A stretch of 64,000 nucleotides of DNA from Terriglobus roseus DSM 18391 (GCF_000265425.1 NC_018014.1:3224001-3288000), one strand, 5' to 3'. Counted from the first letter of the stretch, positions 44,248-52,946 are shown. Notes: a model not told the origin generated them from the sequence alone. A program made the numbers and translations.

Positions 44248-44253
44248 TCTGCG

Positions 44254-44259
44254 ATTGTA
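44254..44259 (-). promoter_or_regulatory. -10 box of guaA (leaderless layout)
   Basis: Minus-strand TACAAT ends 6 nt before the guaA GTG, with no ribosome-binding site between. Confidence 0.5.
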
Positions 44260-44336
44260 ACGGTGCGCAGACCACACAGCATCTGTGGAAGCGCGGCTAT
44301 CGGCCGATGCCTCAAGCCGCGCTTAACCTCAGCACC

Positions 44337-44510
44337 CTATTCGGACTTGTCTTTGGTGCGTGTGTTCGTCACACCCGTCACGATACCCGCACCAACCATT
44401 ACAACGACCAGGCCGATGATCCACTGCTGGGGAACGTGTGCAAGATGCAGCAGAAACGCAGCACCAACGATGACGATGACATAGCCAAAAACATAGAGAC
44501 CAAACGACAT
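44337..44510 (-). CDS. Small two-helix membrane protein (57 aa)
   Basis: A 57-residue frame read from the ATG at 44510: MSFGLYVFGYVIVIVGAAFL, a short HLAHVPQQW loop, then a second hydrophobic segment IIGLVVVMVGAGIVTGV and a charged tail RTKDKSE. GAGG lies about 7 nt before the ATG. Small proteins with this appearance (two helices with a VPxxW loop) occur in other Acidobacteria as hypothetical proteins; the function is unknown. It lies between guaA and a larger membrane-protein gene on the same strand and may be co-transcribed with them. The strong hydrophobic pattern and ribosome-binding site support it being real. Confidence 0.65.
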   Translation of the reverse strand: MSFGLYVFGYVIVIVGAAFLLHLAHVPQQWIIGLVVVMVGAGIVTGVTNTRTKDKSE

Positions 44511-44573
44511 GGAAATACCTCAGCGTGCGAGAGTGAAGCAACAGACGCTGTGATGCATTTCATGCGATGGAAG

Positions 44574-45521
44574 TCACTCGGCGAGAACGCCTTCTTTACG
44601 CACAGTCTCCGACGAAGCCTGCCACAGCCGAAGGTAGCTGCTCACCCGGGCAACATGAAAGAAATCGGAAGCCAGGAAATACCAGATCGCCACCGCAAAG
44701 TTCCACCAGAACAGGAACTCATCGGTGATCTCCGTCTGAAACGGCAGCGGGCAAGCCGAGAAGACCAGCGCCAGTACCAGCAGAGCAATCTTCACAATGC
44801 TCAACACCATGTTGATCTCGACAAGACCGCCACGCATGCGTCCCACGTGCAGCGAATCACGCAGACTCGCCATCGGTCCCTGCCCTTTGATGGCTGAGAG
44901 CAGCGGAGCCAGGCTGAAGACCCACCCCACGGCAGCCGTCACCACGAATAGTCCCAGTGACAGCACGATCACGCCGCCCACGTAGGCCATCATCGCCGGC
45001 TCGCCACCGGCTGCAATCGGCTGCAGAATCGCCCACGCCGCCAGCGCCCGCACGCCCGCCCACCACACTCCAAACGACAGAGCCAGCGGCAGCACACGCA
45101 GCAACTGCAGCAACATCAGCGTCCCGGCGTTCGGCCGCAGCGACCGATCCATACGCTTCAGCAGCACAGTCCGGCCAAGCCCCGAAACAACCGCCCAGAC
45201 CACCAACAGCAACGGAGCGAGCCAGATCGCCGACCGGTACAGCCCCGGCCCAACCACCTGAGCAAACGCCGCAATCGTCGTTGAGGCCTTCATCGGATCA
45301 GTGAGCAACTGGTTCACCGTCACCGCTTCCACACCCGTGGAGCGCCACGGCACCGCCGCGAAGACCTTCACCACCTCGCGATAGATCAGCAGCAGCGCGG
45401 GCACGCCGAAGATCCAACGCCACGCAACCTCAATCGCTGTCAGCGAGGGACGCGCACGCACCCATGATAGGTTCTCGACGAATCCCTGTGTCGCACGCTG
45501 CTGCGTTGCCGTCGCCACCAT
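44574..45521 (-). CDS. Polytopic membrane protein, unknown
   Basis: 315 residues with about five or six transmembrane segments (WIFGVPALLLIYREVV, SAIWLAPLLLVVWAVVSGL, LLRVLPLALSFGVWWAGVRALAAW, YVGGVIVLSLGLFVVTAAVGWVF, VLSIVKIALLVLALVFSACPLPF). The arrangement resembles DUF-type acidobacterial membrane proteins annotated as hypothetical. Its ATG overlaps the leuS stop codon (TAATG), so translation is coupled to leuS, implying expression with aminoacyl-tRNA synthesis, although functional linkage is unproved. Confidence 0.65.
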   Translation of the reverse strand: MVATATQQRATQGFVENLSWVRARPSLTAIEVAWRWIFGVPALLLIYREVVKVFAAVPWRSTGVEAVTVNQLLTDPMKASTTIAAFAQVVGPGLYRSAIWLAPLLLVVWAVVSGLGRTVLLKRMDRSLRPNAGTLMLLQLLRVLPLALSFGVWWAGVRALAAWAILQPIAAGGEPAMMAYVGGVIVLSLGLFVVTAAVGWVFSLAPLLSAIKGQGPMASLRDSLHVGRMRGGLVEINMVLSIVKIALLVLALVFSACPLPFQTEITDEFLFWWNFAVAIWYFLASDFFHVARVSSYLRLWQASSETVRKEGVLAE

Positions 45522-48052
45522 TACCCCTTCACGACAAAGTTCACGAGCTTGCCCGGTACCGCGACAACCTTCACGATCTGCTTGTCTGCAAGGCGTGCAG
45601 CCACCTTCTCATTCGCGTGCGCCGCAGCCTTGATCGCTTCGACATCCGCTTCTGCAGCGATCTTGATCACAGCCACCAGCTTGCCGTTTACCTGCACCGG
45701 AATCTCGATCTCGTTCTCACGAGCGAGTTCCGCATCGGCCTTCGGCCACGGCTGCCGGAAGACAACACCGTCATGCCCCAGCTCCGTCCACAACTCCTGC
45801 GCCAGGAATGGCGCAAACGGCGCCAGCATCAGCGTCAGCACACGGAAGACCTCTCGCTGCGTCGCCGGCGAGATGTCGCCGTTATCCATTGCAGCTTCAT
45901 TGGTCACGATCTCGTTGACCAGGATCATGATGCTTGCGATGCACGTGTTGAAGTGCCAACGGCCGCTGAAGTCCTGCGTCAGCTTTGCGATCGTCTGGTG
46001 CACTGTGCGCAACAGCTTCTGCCCATCGGTCGACAAGCCTTCCATCGTCACCGTGTGCTCGCCCGCACGCATCGCCGGCGCATACTTCGTGGCCAGCCGA
46101 TGGATGCGCGACAGGAAGCGGTACACACCTGCCACACCTTCCTCCTGCCACTCCAGATCACGATCCGGTGGTGCCGCGAAGAGTGAGTACATGCGTGTTG
46201 CGTCTGCACCGTACTTCGCGATCATGTCGTCAGGCGAGACCACGTTGCCCTTGCTCTTCGACATCTTCGCGCCGTTCTTGATCACCATGCCCTGCGTGAA
46301 CAAACGCTTCGCAGGCTCGCTGTTGTTGATCAATCCGATGTCGCGCATCACCTTCGTCCAGTAACGCGAATAGATCAGGTGCAGGATCGCGTGCTCAACA
46401 CCGCCAATGTACTGATCAATCGGAAACCAGTAGTTCGCAGCCTCACTCGCAAACGGCGCCTTGTCGTTCTTCGCATCGGTATAGCGATAGAAGTACCAGC
46501 TCGAATCCACGAAGGTATCCATCGTGTCCGTCTCGCGGCGAGCAGGTCCATCGCACTGCGGACAGGTCGTATTTACAAACTCCGGCACACGGCCCAGCGG
46601 CGATCCATCCACATCCGCAAGATCGATGTTGTCCGGCAGCAGCACCGGCAACTGATCCTCAGGCACCGGCTGCATGCCGCACTTGTCGCAATACACCACA
46701 GGAATCGGCGTGCCCCAATACCGCTGGCGCGACACGCCCCAGTCCTTCAGGCGATACGTCGTCGTAGCCTTGCCAAACCCGTTGGCCTCGGCATACTTCG
46801 CCATCTTCTCCTGCGCCTCAAGCGCAGCCTCGCCCGTCCACTCACCACTGTCGATCAGCACGGCCTCAGCCTTGCCCGTATACGGCAATGCGAGATCATC
46901 GGTGTCAAGATTCGGCGCAACCACGCGCTTGATCGGCAGGTCGTACTTCGTCGCAAACTCAAAGTCGCGCTCATCATGCGCAGGCACTGACATGATCGCG
47001 CCCGTACCGTAGTCGGCCAGGATGTAGTTCGCGCACCAGATCGGCATCTGCTCGCCCGTGAACGGGTTCGTCGCATACTTGCCGGTGAAGACACCATGCT
47101 TCGGCAGCTCGCCCAGCATGTCCGTATCGCGAGCCGTCTTCTGCTCGGCCACCATCGCATCCAGAGCTTCGCCCAATTGCGCGTCGCCCGCTGCAAACAC
47201 CTTGGCCAGCGCATGCTCCGGCGCCAACTGAATCGACGTTGCGCCAAAGATCGTATCGATGCGCGTCGTAAAGACGGTGATCGTATCCTGCGTGCCGGTG
47301 ACGTGGAACTGGACCTCCGCGCCTTCGCTGCGGCCGATCCAGTTGCGCTGCATCGTCCGAACCTTGTCAGGCCAGCCCTCCATCGAGTCCAGGCCGTCCA
47401 GCAACTCATCCGCATACTTCGTGATGCGGAAGAACCACTGCGTCAGGTCGCGCTGCTCCACGAGCACGTCTTCATGACGCCAGCAACAGCCGCTGACCAC
47501 CTGCTCATTGGCAAGGACGGTGTTGCAACTCGGGCACCAGTTCACCTTGCTCTTCCGCCGGAAGGCCAGGTCGCGCTTCAGCATCTCCAGGAAGATCCAC
47601 TGGTTCCAGCGGTAGTACTCCGGCAGACACGTCGTAACCTCGCGAGCCCAGTCATAGCTCAGGCCCATGCGCTGCATCTGCTTGCGCATCTCCGCGATGT
47701 TGTTCAGTGTCCACTCGCGCGGAGCGGTCTTGTTCTTGATCGCGGCATTCTCAGCCGGCAGGCCGAACGAATCCCAGCCCATGGGATGCAGCACATTGAA
47801 GCCGTTCATCCACTGGTAACGAGCCAGCGCATCGCCAATGCTGTAGTTGCGCACATGTCCCATATGCAGCTTGCCCGAGGGATACGGCAGCATCTCCAGC
47901 ACGTAGTACTTCGGCTTGCCGCTGCTATGCGGCTCCGCGGCATAAAGCGCAGGATCAGCGTCCCACGCAGCCTGCCACTTGGGCTCAATCTCGTGCGGCG
48001 CGTAGCGCTTCGGTTCATCGGTCTGGGAGGCAGAAATAATTTCGTCGGGCAT
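45521..48052 (-). CDS. leuS: Leucyl-tRNA synthetase
   Basis: About 843 residues, matching bacterial LeuRS. Class I signatures: [15 protein letters not shown] (HIGH-type) near residue 55, [12 protein letters not shown] (KMSKS) in the C-terminal catalytic half, with the zinc knuckle ([14 protein letters not shown]) and the CP1 editing domain between. It attaches leucine to tRNA-Leu and edits mischarged isoleucine/norvaline. Several in-frame starts exist; ATG 48052 is preferred because a TACAAT -10-like box ends 7 nt before it (leaderless layout), rather than ATG 48061, which lies inside this box. A dispersed 190-nt repeat lies immediately upstream. The next gene overlaps its stop. Confidence 0.95.
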   Translation of the reverse strand: MPDEIISASQTDEPKRYAPHEIEPKWQAAWDADPALYAAEPHSSGKPKYYVLEMLPYPSGKLHMGHVRNYSIGDALARYQWMNGFNVLHPMGWDSFGLPAENAAIKNKTAPREWTLNNIAEMRKQMQRMGLSYDWAREVTTCLPEYYRWNQWIFLEMLKRDLAFRRKSKVNWCPSCNTVLANEQVVSGCCWRHEDVLVEQRDLTQWFFRITKYADELLDGLDSMEGWPDKVRTMQRNWIGRSEGAEVQFHVTGTQDTITVFTTRIDTIFGATSIQLAPEHALAKVFAAGDAQLGEALDAMVAEQKTARDTDMLGELPKHGVFTGKYATNPFTGEQMPIWCANYILADYGTGAIMSVPAHDERDFEFATKYDLPIKRVVAPNLDTDDLALPYTGKAEAVLIDSGEWTGEAALEAQEKMAKYAEANGFGKATTTYRLKDWGVSRQRYWGTPIPVVYCDKCGMQPVPEDQLPVLLPDNIDLADVDGSPLGRVPEFVNTTCPQCDGPARRETDTMDTFVDSSWYFYRYTDAKNDKAPFASEAANYWFPIDQYIGGVEHAILHLIYSRYWTKVMRDIGLINNSEPAKRLFTQGMVIKNGAKMSKSKGNVVSPDDMIAKYGADATRMYSLFAAPPDRDLEWQEEGVAGVYRFLSRIHRLATKYAPAMRAGEHTVTMEGLSTDGQKLLRTVHQTIAKLTQDFSGRWHFNTCIASIMILVNEIVTNEAAMDNGDISPATQREVFRVLTLMLAPFAPFLAQELWTELGHDGVVFRQPWPKADAELARENEIEIPVQVNGKLVAVIKIAAEADVEAIKAAAHANEKVAARLADKQIVKVVAVPGKLVNFVVKG

Positions 48053-48059
48053 CACGATC

Positions 48060-48065
48060 ATTGTA
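48060..48065 (-). promoter_or_regulatory. -10 box of leuS (leaderless layout)
   Basis: TACAAT on the minus strand ends 7 nt before ATG 48052; no Shine-Dalgarno sequence in the gap. A matching -35 is not obvious, partly because a repeat (48092-48288) is inserted upstream. Confidence 0.45.
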
Positions 48066-48091
48066 TGGTTCGCTCTCGGTGGCATGGAACT

Positions 48092-48288
48092 GGGAGGGGG
48101 TACCCCTCCCTCCAGAAACGCTAAAAATCAGATTCCAAAGGAGTTGACGTCTCCCGAAACGGCAAAAATTAGATTCGAAAGGGCTTACACGCAAAAAACA
48201 GAAAACAAAGGAGTTACCAGCTAAAAAGAAAGCGGCAGGGCGTTTGCCCTCCCGCTGATCTACAGAGTTAGTTTATCGCGGCTGTCAA
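48092..48288 (-). repeat. Dispersed TTGACA/hairpin/AATCTAATTTTTG element, copy B
   Basis: Read on the minus strand: TTGACAGCCGCGATAAAC from 48288; a stem GCGGCAGGGC/GCCCTCCCGC at 48232-48255 (one mismatch); blocks TTTTCTGTTTTTTGC, GAATCTAATTTTTGCC and GGAATCTGATTTTTAGC; then the palindrome-like GGGAGGGGGTACCCCTCCC at 48092-48110. Same order and motifs as copy A on the opposite strand. It lies directly upstream of leuS. Confidence 0.8.
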
Positions 48289-48326
48289 GCGTTTTCTGCG
48301 TGGAGGCGTGCCCTTTGGGCCGCTCA

Positions 48327-48498
48327 GGACGCACAGGCCGCACGGACGCACAGGCCGCACGGACGCACGGGACTCACAGGACGCACAGGACGCACGGGAC
48401 GCACAGGCCGCACGGACGCACGGGACTCACAGGACGCACAGGACGCACGAGGACGCACAGGACGCACAGGACGCACAGGACGCACAGGACGCACAGGA
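48327..48498. repeat. Tandem 9-bp repeat array (GGACGCACA units)
   Basis: About 19 units of the 9-bp motif GGACGCACA and close variants (GGCCGCACG, GGACTCACA), with a longer block of several units repeated twice. The final five units are perfect. Because 9 is a multiple of 3, long frames with RTH or DAQ triplets result, but no ribosome-binding site or protein family supports coding. It lies next to the REP elements flanking the IS200-like transposase. Confidence 0.85.
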
Positions 48499-48503
48499 TC
48501 AGA

Positions 48504-48727
48504 GGGCTGAAGGCCCGCGACATGTCAGCTCAAGGCGAAGCACTTATTTCCGCACCAACAGATCTGCGGGCTAGAGGTCGCACGCTAACAGCTCATGAGA
48601 AGACCGCAAGATCTCCACCTCGCATGAGATCAGCGCGCTGTAGGCGCGCGACTTCCCAGTCCAGGGCAACGCCCTGGGTCACCGCTCGCCAGCAGGATGA
48701 TCGGGCTGAAGGCACGCGACAAAATGC
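48504..48727. repeat. Left REP/BIME arm of the IS200-like transposase
   Basis: Contains, in order, GGGCTGAAGGCCCGCGAC (48504-48521), CAGCGCGCTGTAGGCGCGCG (48631-48650) continuing to ACTTCC, the hairpin CCAGGGCAACGCCCTGG (48661-48677), and CGGGCTGAAGGCACGCGACA (48702-48721) continuing to AAATGC. The last three elements reappear in mirror order and opposite strand on the right side of the transposase. The arm ends at the stop codon of the transposase gene. Confidence 0.85.
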
Positions 48728-49177
48728 TCACGACCAAACGAATCTCTCGTCGAAGTCCACATCGTAGGCTGCGAACAACGCGCGCATCTCCGCCTGAAAA
48801 TCACGCCGCACGTGATGCGTCGCCTGGTTATCGATGTATTCGATCAAGGCCGCCTTGTCCCGTAACCCAACAGAGAACACGGCATAGCCCTTCTGCCATG
48901 CGAAGGTTGAGAACTGCGGATCTCTCGCCTTGATCCATTTTGAGGACGAGACCTTCAGGCGCTCGACCAGCTTGGCAACCGATTCAGTTCTCGATAGGAA
49001 GATGGCGAGATGCACATGGTCCGCCACTCCACCGACGCGCAGCAGAACATTGTCAGACTGTACGGCGCCCACCAGATAGGCATGCATTTCCAAACGGATC
49101 GAATCGTCTAGCCAGGGGCAACGATCCTTCGTACTGAAGACGATGTGAACCAACACCCGCGCGAGAGACTGCGACAT
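48728..49177 (-). CDS. tnpA: IS200-like HUH transposase (REP-associated)
   Basis: 149 residues, the size of Y1 (single-Tyr) HUH transposases. The HUH metal motif is HVH at residues 54-56 (GVADHVHLAIF), and the nucleophile is probably Tyr114 in LIEYIDNQATHH, matching the usual Y-I-x-N-Q position of the family. Such enzymes cut and rejoin single-stranded DNA; the REP-associated subgroup acts on hairpins like those flanking it. Flanking arms at 48631-48727 and 49238-49333 are inverted copies of each other, and a solo arm lies at 56585-56680. The gene has no disrupting stop, so it may be active. Short upstream context gives no clear ribosome-binding site. Confidence 0.85.
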   Translation of the reverse strand: MSQSLARVLVHIVFSTKDRCPWLDDSIRLEMHAYLVGAVQSDNVLLRVGGVADHVHLAIFLSRTESVAKLVERLKVSSSKWIKARDPQFSTFAWQKGYAVFSVGLRDKAALIEYIDNQATHHVRRDFQAEMRALFAAYDVDFDERFVWS

Positions 49178-49237
49178 GGCGGCAGTCTAGCCAGGGCCTT
49201 CACCACCTTCATCCTGTTGGAGAACCTAGGGCGGGAG

Positions 49238-49333
49238 GCATTTTGTCGCGCGCCTTCAGCCCGCTCGATTTATGGCCGATTTTGACCCAGGGCTTCGCCC
49301 TGGGCTAGGAAGTCGCGCGCCTACAGCGCGCTG
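49238..49333. repeat. Right REP/BIME arm of the IS200-like transposase
   Basis: Reverse order of the left arm: GCATTTTGTCGCGCGCCTTC (49238-49257) continuing to AGCCCG, hairpin CCCAGGGCTTCGCCCTGGG (49286-49304), then GTCGCGCGCCTACAGCGCGC (49311-49330) ending CTGG at 49333. Each unit is the reverse complement of its counterpart in the left arm. Confidence 0.85.
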
Positions 49334-49422
49334 GTCCATGCGGAGACGCTGGCCCTGGGCTTTAACGTTCTTCTACCCTCGCAACATGCATTCAAGGGTT
49401 CGAAGCGTCGCGGACTGAGCGT

Positions 49423-50955
49423 CTACTGCAGGATCGGTACGCCCGCCAAACTCCCACCACCGGCAATCCGCGCCGACCACTCCGCTGGGCCCGTCGTGTG
49501 TACGCTGGTTCCATCGGCGCTGACGGCCACCGTTACCGGCATATCGACCACCTCAAACTCATAGATGGCCTCCATTCCCAGATCCTCAAACGCGAGCACT
49601 CGAGAAGCCTTGATCGCCTTCGACACCAGGTAAGCCGCGCCGCCCACCGCCATCAGGTACACCGCGCCGTTGTCGCGAATCGCATCAATCGCCTCCGGCC
49701 CGCGCTCACTCTTGCCCACCATGCCCAACAGATGCGTCGTCTCCAGCATCTGCCGCGTGAACTTGTCCATACGAGTGGCGGTCGTGGGACCGGCGGGGCC
49801 GACGACCTCTTCCCGGACAGGATCGACCGGCCCGACGTAGTAGATAAAGCGATTCGTGAAGTCCACCGGCAGCTTCTCGCCGCGGTTTAGCATGTCGATC
49901 ATCCGCTTGTGCGCGGCGTCGCGGCCCGTCAGCAGCTTGCCGTTCAACAGGACGACCTCGCCCGCCTTCCAAGTCGCCACTTCTTCCCGAGTGACCGTGT
50001 CCAGGTTCACGCGGCGCGCATTCAGCGGGTTATAGGTCAGCTCTGGCCAGTCGGCCAGTGATGGCGCCTCCAGCTTCGCGGGCCCGCTGCCATCCAGGTG
50101 AAAGTGCGCATGACGCGTGGCTGCACAGTTCGGAATCATCGCTACCGGCAGGTTCGCCGCATGGGTCGGCGCATCCAGAATCTTGATGTCCAGCACCGTC
50201 GTCAGGCCGCCCAGCCCCTGCGCTCCAATGCCCAGCGAATTGACCTTGCGATACAGCTCAATCCGCAACTCTTCGATCTTTGAGGCAGGCCCGCGCGCAA
50301 TCAACTCCTGCATGTCGATGGGGTCCATCAGCGCCTTCTTGGCCAGCAGCATCGCTTTCTCGGCCGTGCCGCCAATGCCGATGCCCAACATGCCCGGCGG
50401 GCACCAGCCCGCACCCATCTGCGGCACCATCTTCATCACCCAGTCTGTGACTGAGTCGGACGGGTTCAACATCGCAAACTTGCTCTTCGCCTCGCTGCCG
50501 CCACCCTTCGCCGCGACGATCACGTCCACACCGTCGCCCGCAACCAGCTCCGTCACCACGCACGACGGCGTGTTGTCCTTCGTGTTCTTGCGGCTGAACG
50601 CCGGGTCCGCCAGCACCGACGCACGCAAAGGATTGTCCTTATCGCCATACGCCCGGCGAACACCCTCGTCGCACATGCCCTGAATATCCAGCGTGGCATC
50701 GGCAAACTGCACGCCCATGCCAATCTTCAGGAAAATCGTCACAATGCCGGTGTCCTGGCAGATGGGCCGGTGGCCCTCCGCGCACATACGGCTGTTGATC
50801 AGGATCTGCGCAATCGCATCCTTGGCCGCAACCGACTCCTCCAGCTCATACGCACGAGCCAGATTCCTGATGTAATCCGCCGGATGGTAGAAGCTGATGT
50901 ACTGCAGCGCGTCCGCCACGCTGCTAATAAAGTCTTCCTGCTTAATCTGGGTCAT
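49423..50955 (-). CDS. fumA: Fumarate hydratase class I
   Basis: 510 residues of the iron-sulfur fumarase family (single chain carrying both alpha and beta parts). The alpha part has ICQDTGIVTIFLKIG, SCVVTELVAGDGVDV and GAGWCPPGMLGIGIGG with cluster cysteines; the beta part has GPAGPTTATRMDKF, AVGGAAYLVSKAI and GMEAIYEFEVVDMPVTVAV. It interconverts fumarate and malate in the cytoplasm. The ATG at 50955 lies 9 nt after a TACAAT box, and a perfect 9-2-9 palindrome overlaps that promoter, suggesting repressor control. A second fumarate-producing enzyme (aspartate ammonia-lyase) is encoded 3 kb away. Confidence 0.96.
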   Translation of the reverse strand: MTQIKQEDFISSVADALQYISFYHPADYIRNLARAYELEESVAAKDAIAQILINSRMCAEGHRPICQDTGIVTIFLKIGMGVQFADATLDIQGMCDEGVRRAYGDKDNPLRASVLADPAFSRKNTKDNTPSCVVTELVAGDGVDVIVAAKGGGSEAKSKFAMLNPSDSVTDWVMKMVPQMGAGWCPPGMLGIGIGGTAEKAMLLAKKALMDPIDMQELIARGPASKIEELRIELYRKVNSLGIGAQGLGGLTTVLDIKILDAPTHAANLPVAMIPNCAATRHAHFHLDGSGPAKLEAPSLADWPELTYNPLNARRVNLDTVTREEVATWKAGEVVLLNGKLLTGRDAAHKRMIDMLNRGEKLPVDFTNRFIYYVGPVDPVREEVVGPAGPTTATRMDKFTRQMLETTHLLGMVGKSERGPEAIDAIRDNGAVYLMAVGGAAYLVSKAIKASRVLAFEDLGMEAIYEFEVVDMPVTVAVSADGTSVHTTGPAEWSARIAGGGSLAGVPILQ

Positions 50956-50964
50956 CGCAGATCT

Positions 50965-50986
50965 ATTGTATTTCCTTGGAAATACA
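50965..50986 (-). promoter_or_regulatory. Perfect palindrome overlapping the fumA -10 box
   Basis: TGTATTTCC (50967-50975), two T, then GGAAATACA (50978-50986). On the minus strand TACAAT (50965-50970) overlaps the edge of the palindrome and lies 9 nt before the fumA ATG. A symmetric 20-nt operator inside a promoter is the usual site for a dimeric repressor; the regulator is not identified. Confidence 0.6.
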
Positions 50987-51004
50987 AGGAGCGCGTGTCA
51001 CGGT

Positions 51005-51538
51005 TCAGGCCACGTCCAAGGTGGCGAAGATCGACCGGATGTCGAGATGCAGTGGGACCCCCTGCAGTTCAAGCGTCCCCTCCGAACGTTCCAGGAAGCC
51101 ACCCGCATTCATCACGAACACCACACGAGCCTGGGGGTCAACGATCCAGACCTCTGGCACACCCATCCGCAGATAGTCTTCACAACGGCGGCGCATACCC
51201 ATGACCGTATCGCGCGGCGACAGTACCTCGACGCACAGGCGCGGCGCCTCGCGGATGATCTGCGTCTTCTTCCAGCCTTTGGGCAGGAGACATACGTCAG
51301 GGACGCGGAACCGGGTGGCCGAAACCTGGACCCGAGTCTCCATACTGGAGCGAAAGCCTTCAGACCGCAGGCCCTCGAGGACCTGCATGATCGCGAATTG
51401 GATATCCGCGTGATCGAATTCCCCCACGTTCCGTTCCTCCAGAACACCATCCACGTAGTCGACGTCCGGCCGGTAGACCGATCCGAGGTACTCGCCAACC
51501 GGGATGTGGGGAACCGAAACTGCCGCAGTTGCAGCCAT
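51005..51538 (-). CDS. Uma2-family (DUF820) endonuclease-like protein
   Basis: About 177 residues of the Uma2 family, which has a PD-(D/E)xK nuclease-like core: VDYVDGVLEERNVGEFDHADIQ, MQVLEGLRSEGFRSSME, RVPDVCLLP and CVEVLSPRDTVMGMRRRCEDYLRMGVPEVW with DYLR. Catalytic-like Asp/Glu positions are present in VPDVCLL and EVLS. The biological role of Uma2 proteins is unknown; they expand strongly in some bacteria and may be mobile. The ATG at 51538 (MAATAAVSVPH) is chosen because GGAGG lies about 5 nt upstream. It is downstream of no operon partner and divergent from the amidase. Confidence 0.85.
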   Translation of the reverse strand: MAATAAVSVPHIPVGEYLGSVYRPDVDYVDGVLEERNVGEFDHADIQFAIMQVLEGLRSEGFRSSMETRVQVSATRFRVPDVCLLPKGWKKTQIIREAPRLCVEVLSPRDTVMGMRRRCEDYLRMGVPEVWIVDPQARVVFVMNAGGFLERSEGTLELQGVPLHLDIRSIFATLDVA

Positions 51539-51577
51539 GACTGCCTCCGTGACCACAGCCTACACCTGCCCAGTGCC

Positions 51578-51583
51578 TAGAAT
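51578..51583 (+). promoter_or_regulatory. -10 box of amidase gene (leaderless layout)
   Basis: TAGAAT ends 8 nt before ATG 51592 with no Shine-Dalgarno sequence in between. Confidence 0.45.
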
Positions 51584-51591
51584 GAAGCTCT

Positions 51592-52926
51592 ATGACACCC
51601 ATCGGACAGCTTCTGGACCAGCTTCAAGCGCGCACAACCACCAGCGTCGAAATCACCGAGCGACACCTGAATGCTGCGGAAGATACGTCCGGCGAAGGCG
51701 CACGCGTCTTTACGCACATCGATGCCGACCAGGCGCTTCGCGAAGCCGCAAGGACGGACCATCTCCGCGAATCCGGCACAGACCAGCCGCTTCTGGGCCT
51801 CCCCGTCTCGGTCAAAGATCTCTTCGATGTCGCAGGCGAAGTCACCACCGCCGGCTCCGTCGTCCTTGCCAACGCAGCACCTGCGGCAAAGGACTCTTCT
51901 GTCGTCGCACGCCTCCGCGCCGCGGGGGCGGTCCTTATCGGCCGCACCAACATGACGGAGTTCGCCTACAGCGGCCTTGGCCTCAATCCGCACTACGGCA
52001 CACCCGCCAATCCGTGGGATCGTGCCAACCGGCGCATCCCCGGCGGTTCGTCTTCGGGAGCTGCCGTCTCCGTCACGGACCTGATGGCCGCCGCGGCCAT
52101 CGGCACCGACACCGGCGGCTCCGTCCGCATCCCCGCGGCACTCTGCGGCCTCGTCGGCTTCAAACCCACTGCCAGACGCGTCCCCATGGACGGCATCGTC
52201 CCACTCGCGCGTTCCCTCGACTCAGTCGGCCCGATCGCGCCCACGGTCGAATGCTGCGCACGGCTCGACGCGGTCCTTAGCGGCGACTTCTATCGGCCGC
52301 TCGAAACAAAGCCACTCACCCGCATGCGTTTCGGCATCCTGCAGGGCTACGTCCTCGAAGGTCTCGATGAACCAACCGCCTTCGCCTTCCAGGAGGCGCT
52401 GCTCGCCATCCAGTCAGCCGGAGCCCACACCGACCCCGTACATTTCGACGCCCTCAACCGCATCCCCGCCAGCAACCAGACCGCAGCGGCAGAGGCCTTC
52501 GCCTGGCATCGCAACCTGCTCGAATCCAGCGGTCATCGCTACGACCCGCACGTCTCCGCCCGCATCCTGCACGGCGCAGGCATGCTCGCCGCAGACTTTC
52601 TCGACCTGATGCAGGCACGCCGCGAGATCATCGCCGAAGCCGAAAATCTCTTCGCTCCCTACGACGCCATCCTGCTGCCTACAACGCCATGGATCGCGCC
52701 GCCAATCGCCGAGCTCGAAGCAAGCGATGACGCCTACTTCCACGCCAACGGAGCCATGCTGCGCAACACCAGCATCTTCAACTTTCTCGACGGCTGCGCC
52801 CTCTCCATCCCAATCCACCGGCCAGGCACAGCCCCCGTCGGACTCATGCTCGCGAACAGCGCGGGACTCGACCGCCAGGTCCTGGAAGCAGGAGCAGCAA
52901 TCGAAGCCATCATGAACCAACGCTAG
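51592..52926 (+). CDS. Amidase-signature enzyme
   Basis: 444 residues of the amidase signature family. The Ser-cisSer-Lys triad is present: Lys75 in PVSVKDLFDV, GGSSSG at 151-156 and nucleophile Ser177 in GTDTGGSVRIPAALCG. The remaining fold is typical (GFKPTARRVPMDGIVPLARSLDS). The family includes glutamyl-tRNA amidotransferase GatA, aryl/aliphatic amidases, allophanate hydrolase. It is not flanked by gatB/gatC, so it is probably a stand-alone amidase hydrolysing small amides. It lacks a signal peptide. A TAGAAT box lies 8 nt before the start. Located between fumA and aspA, though on a different strand from fumA. Confidence 0.9.
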   Translation: MTPIGQLLDQLQARTTTSVEITERHLNAAEDTSGEGARVFTHIDADQALREAARTDHLRESGTDQPLLGLPVSVKDLFDVAGEVTTAGSVVLANAAPAAKDSSVVARLRAAGAVLIGRTNMTEFAYSGLGLNPHYGTPANPWDRANRRIPGGSSSGAAVSVTDLMAAAAIGTDTGGSVRIPAALCGLVGFKPTARRVPMDGIVPLARSLDSVGPIAPTVECCARLDAVLSGDFYRPLETKPLTRMRFGILQGYVLEGLDEPTAFAFQEALLAIQSAGAHTDPVHFDALNRIPASNQTAAAEAFAWHRNLLESSGHRYDPHVSARILHGAGMLAADFLDLMQARREIIAEAENLFAPYDAILLPTTPWIAPPIAELEASDDAYFHANGAMLRNTSIFNFLDGCALSIPIHRPGTAPVGLMLANSAGLDRQVLEAGAAIEAIMNQR

Positions 52927-52946
52927 AAGCACCTCAAAACAGATAT

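Noticed and set aside
48066..48288. T-box or attenuator leader of leuS
   Set aside because: The hairpin is part of a dispersed element that also occurs antisense to other genes; no T-box core sequence is present.
48327..48498. Possible CRISPR array
   Set aside because: The units are 9 bp, contiguous and without unique spacers, and no cas genes are nearby.
48300..48767. Reading frame of 155 codons rich in Arg-Thr-His
   Set aside because: It is produced by the 9-bp tandem array, whose length keeps the frame open. No ribosome-binding site, domain or plausible composition supports a protein.
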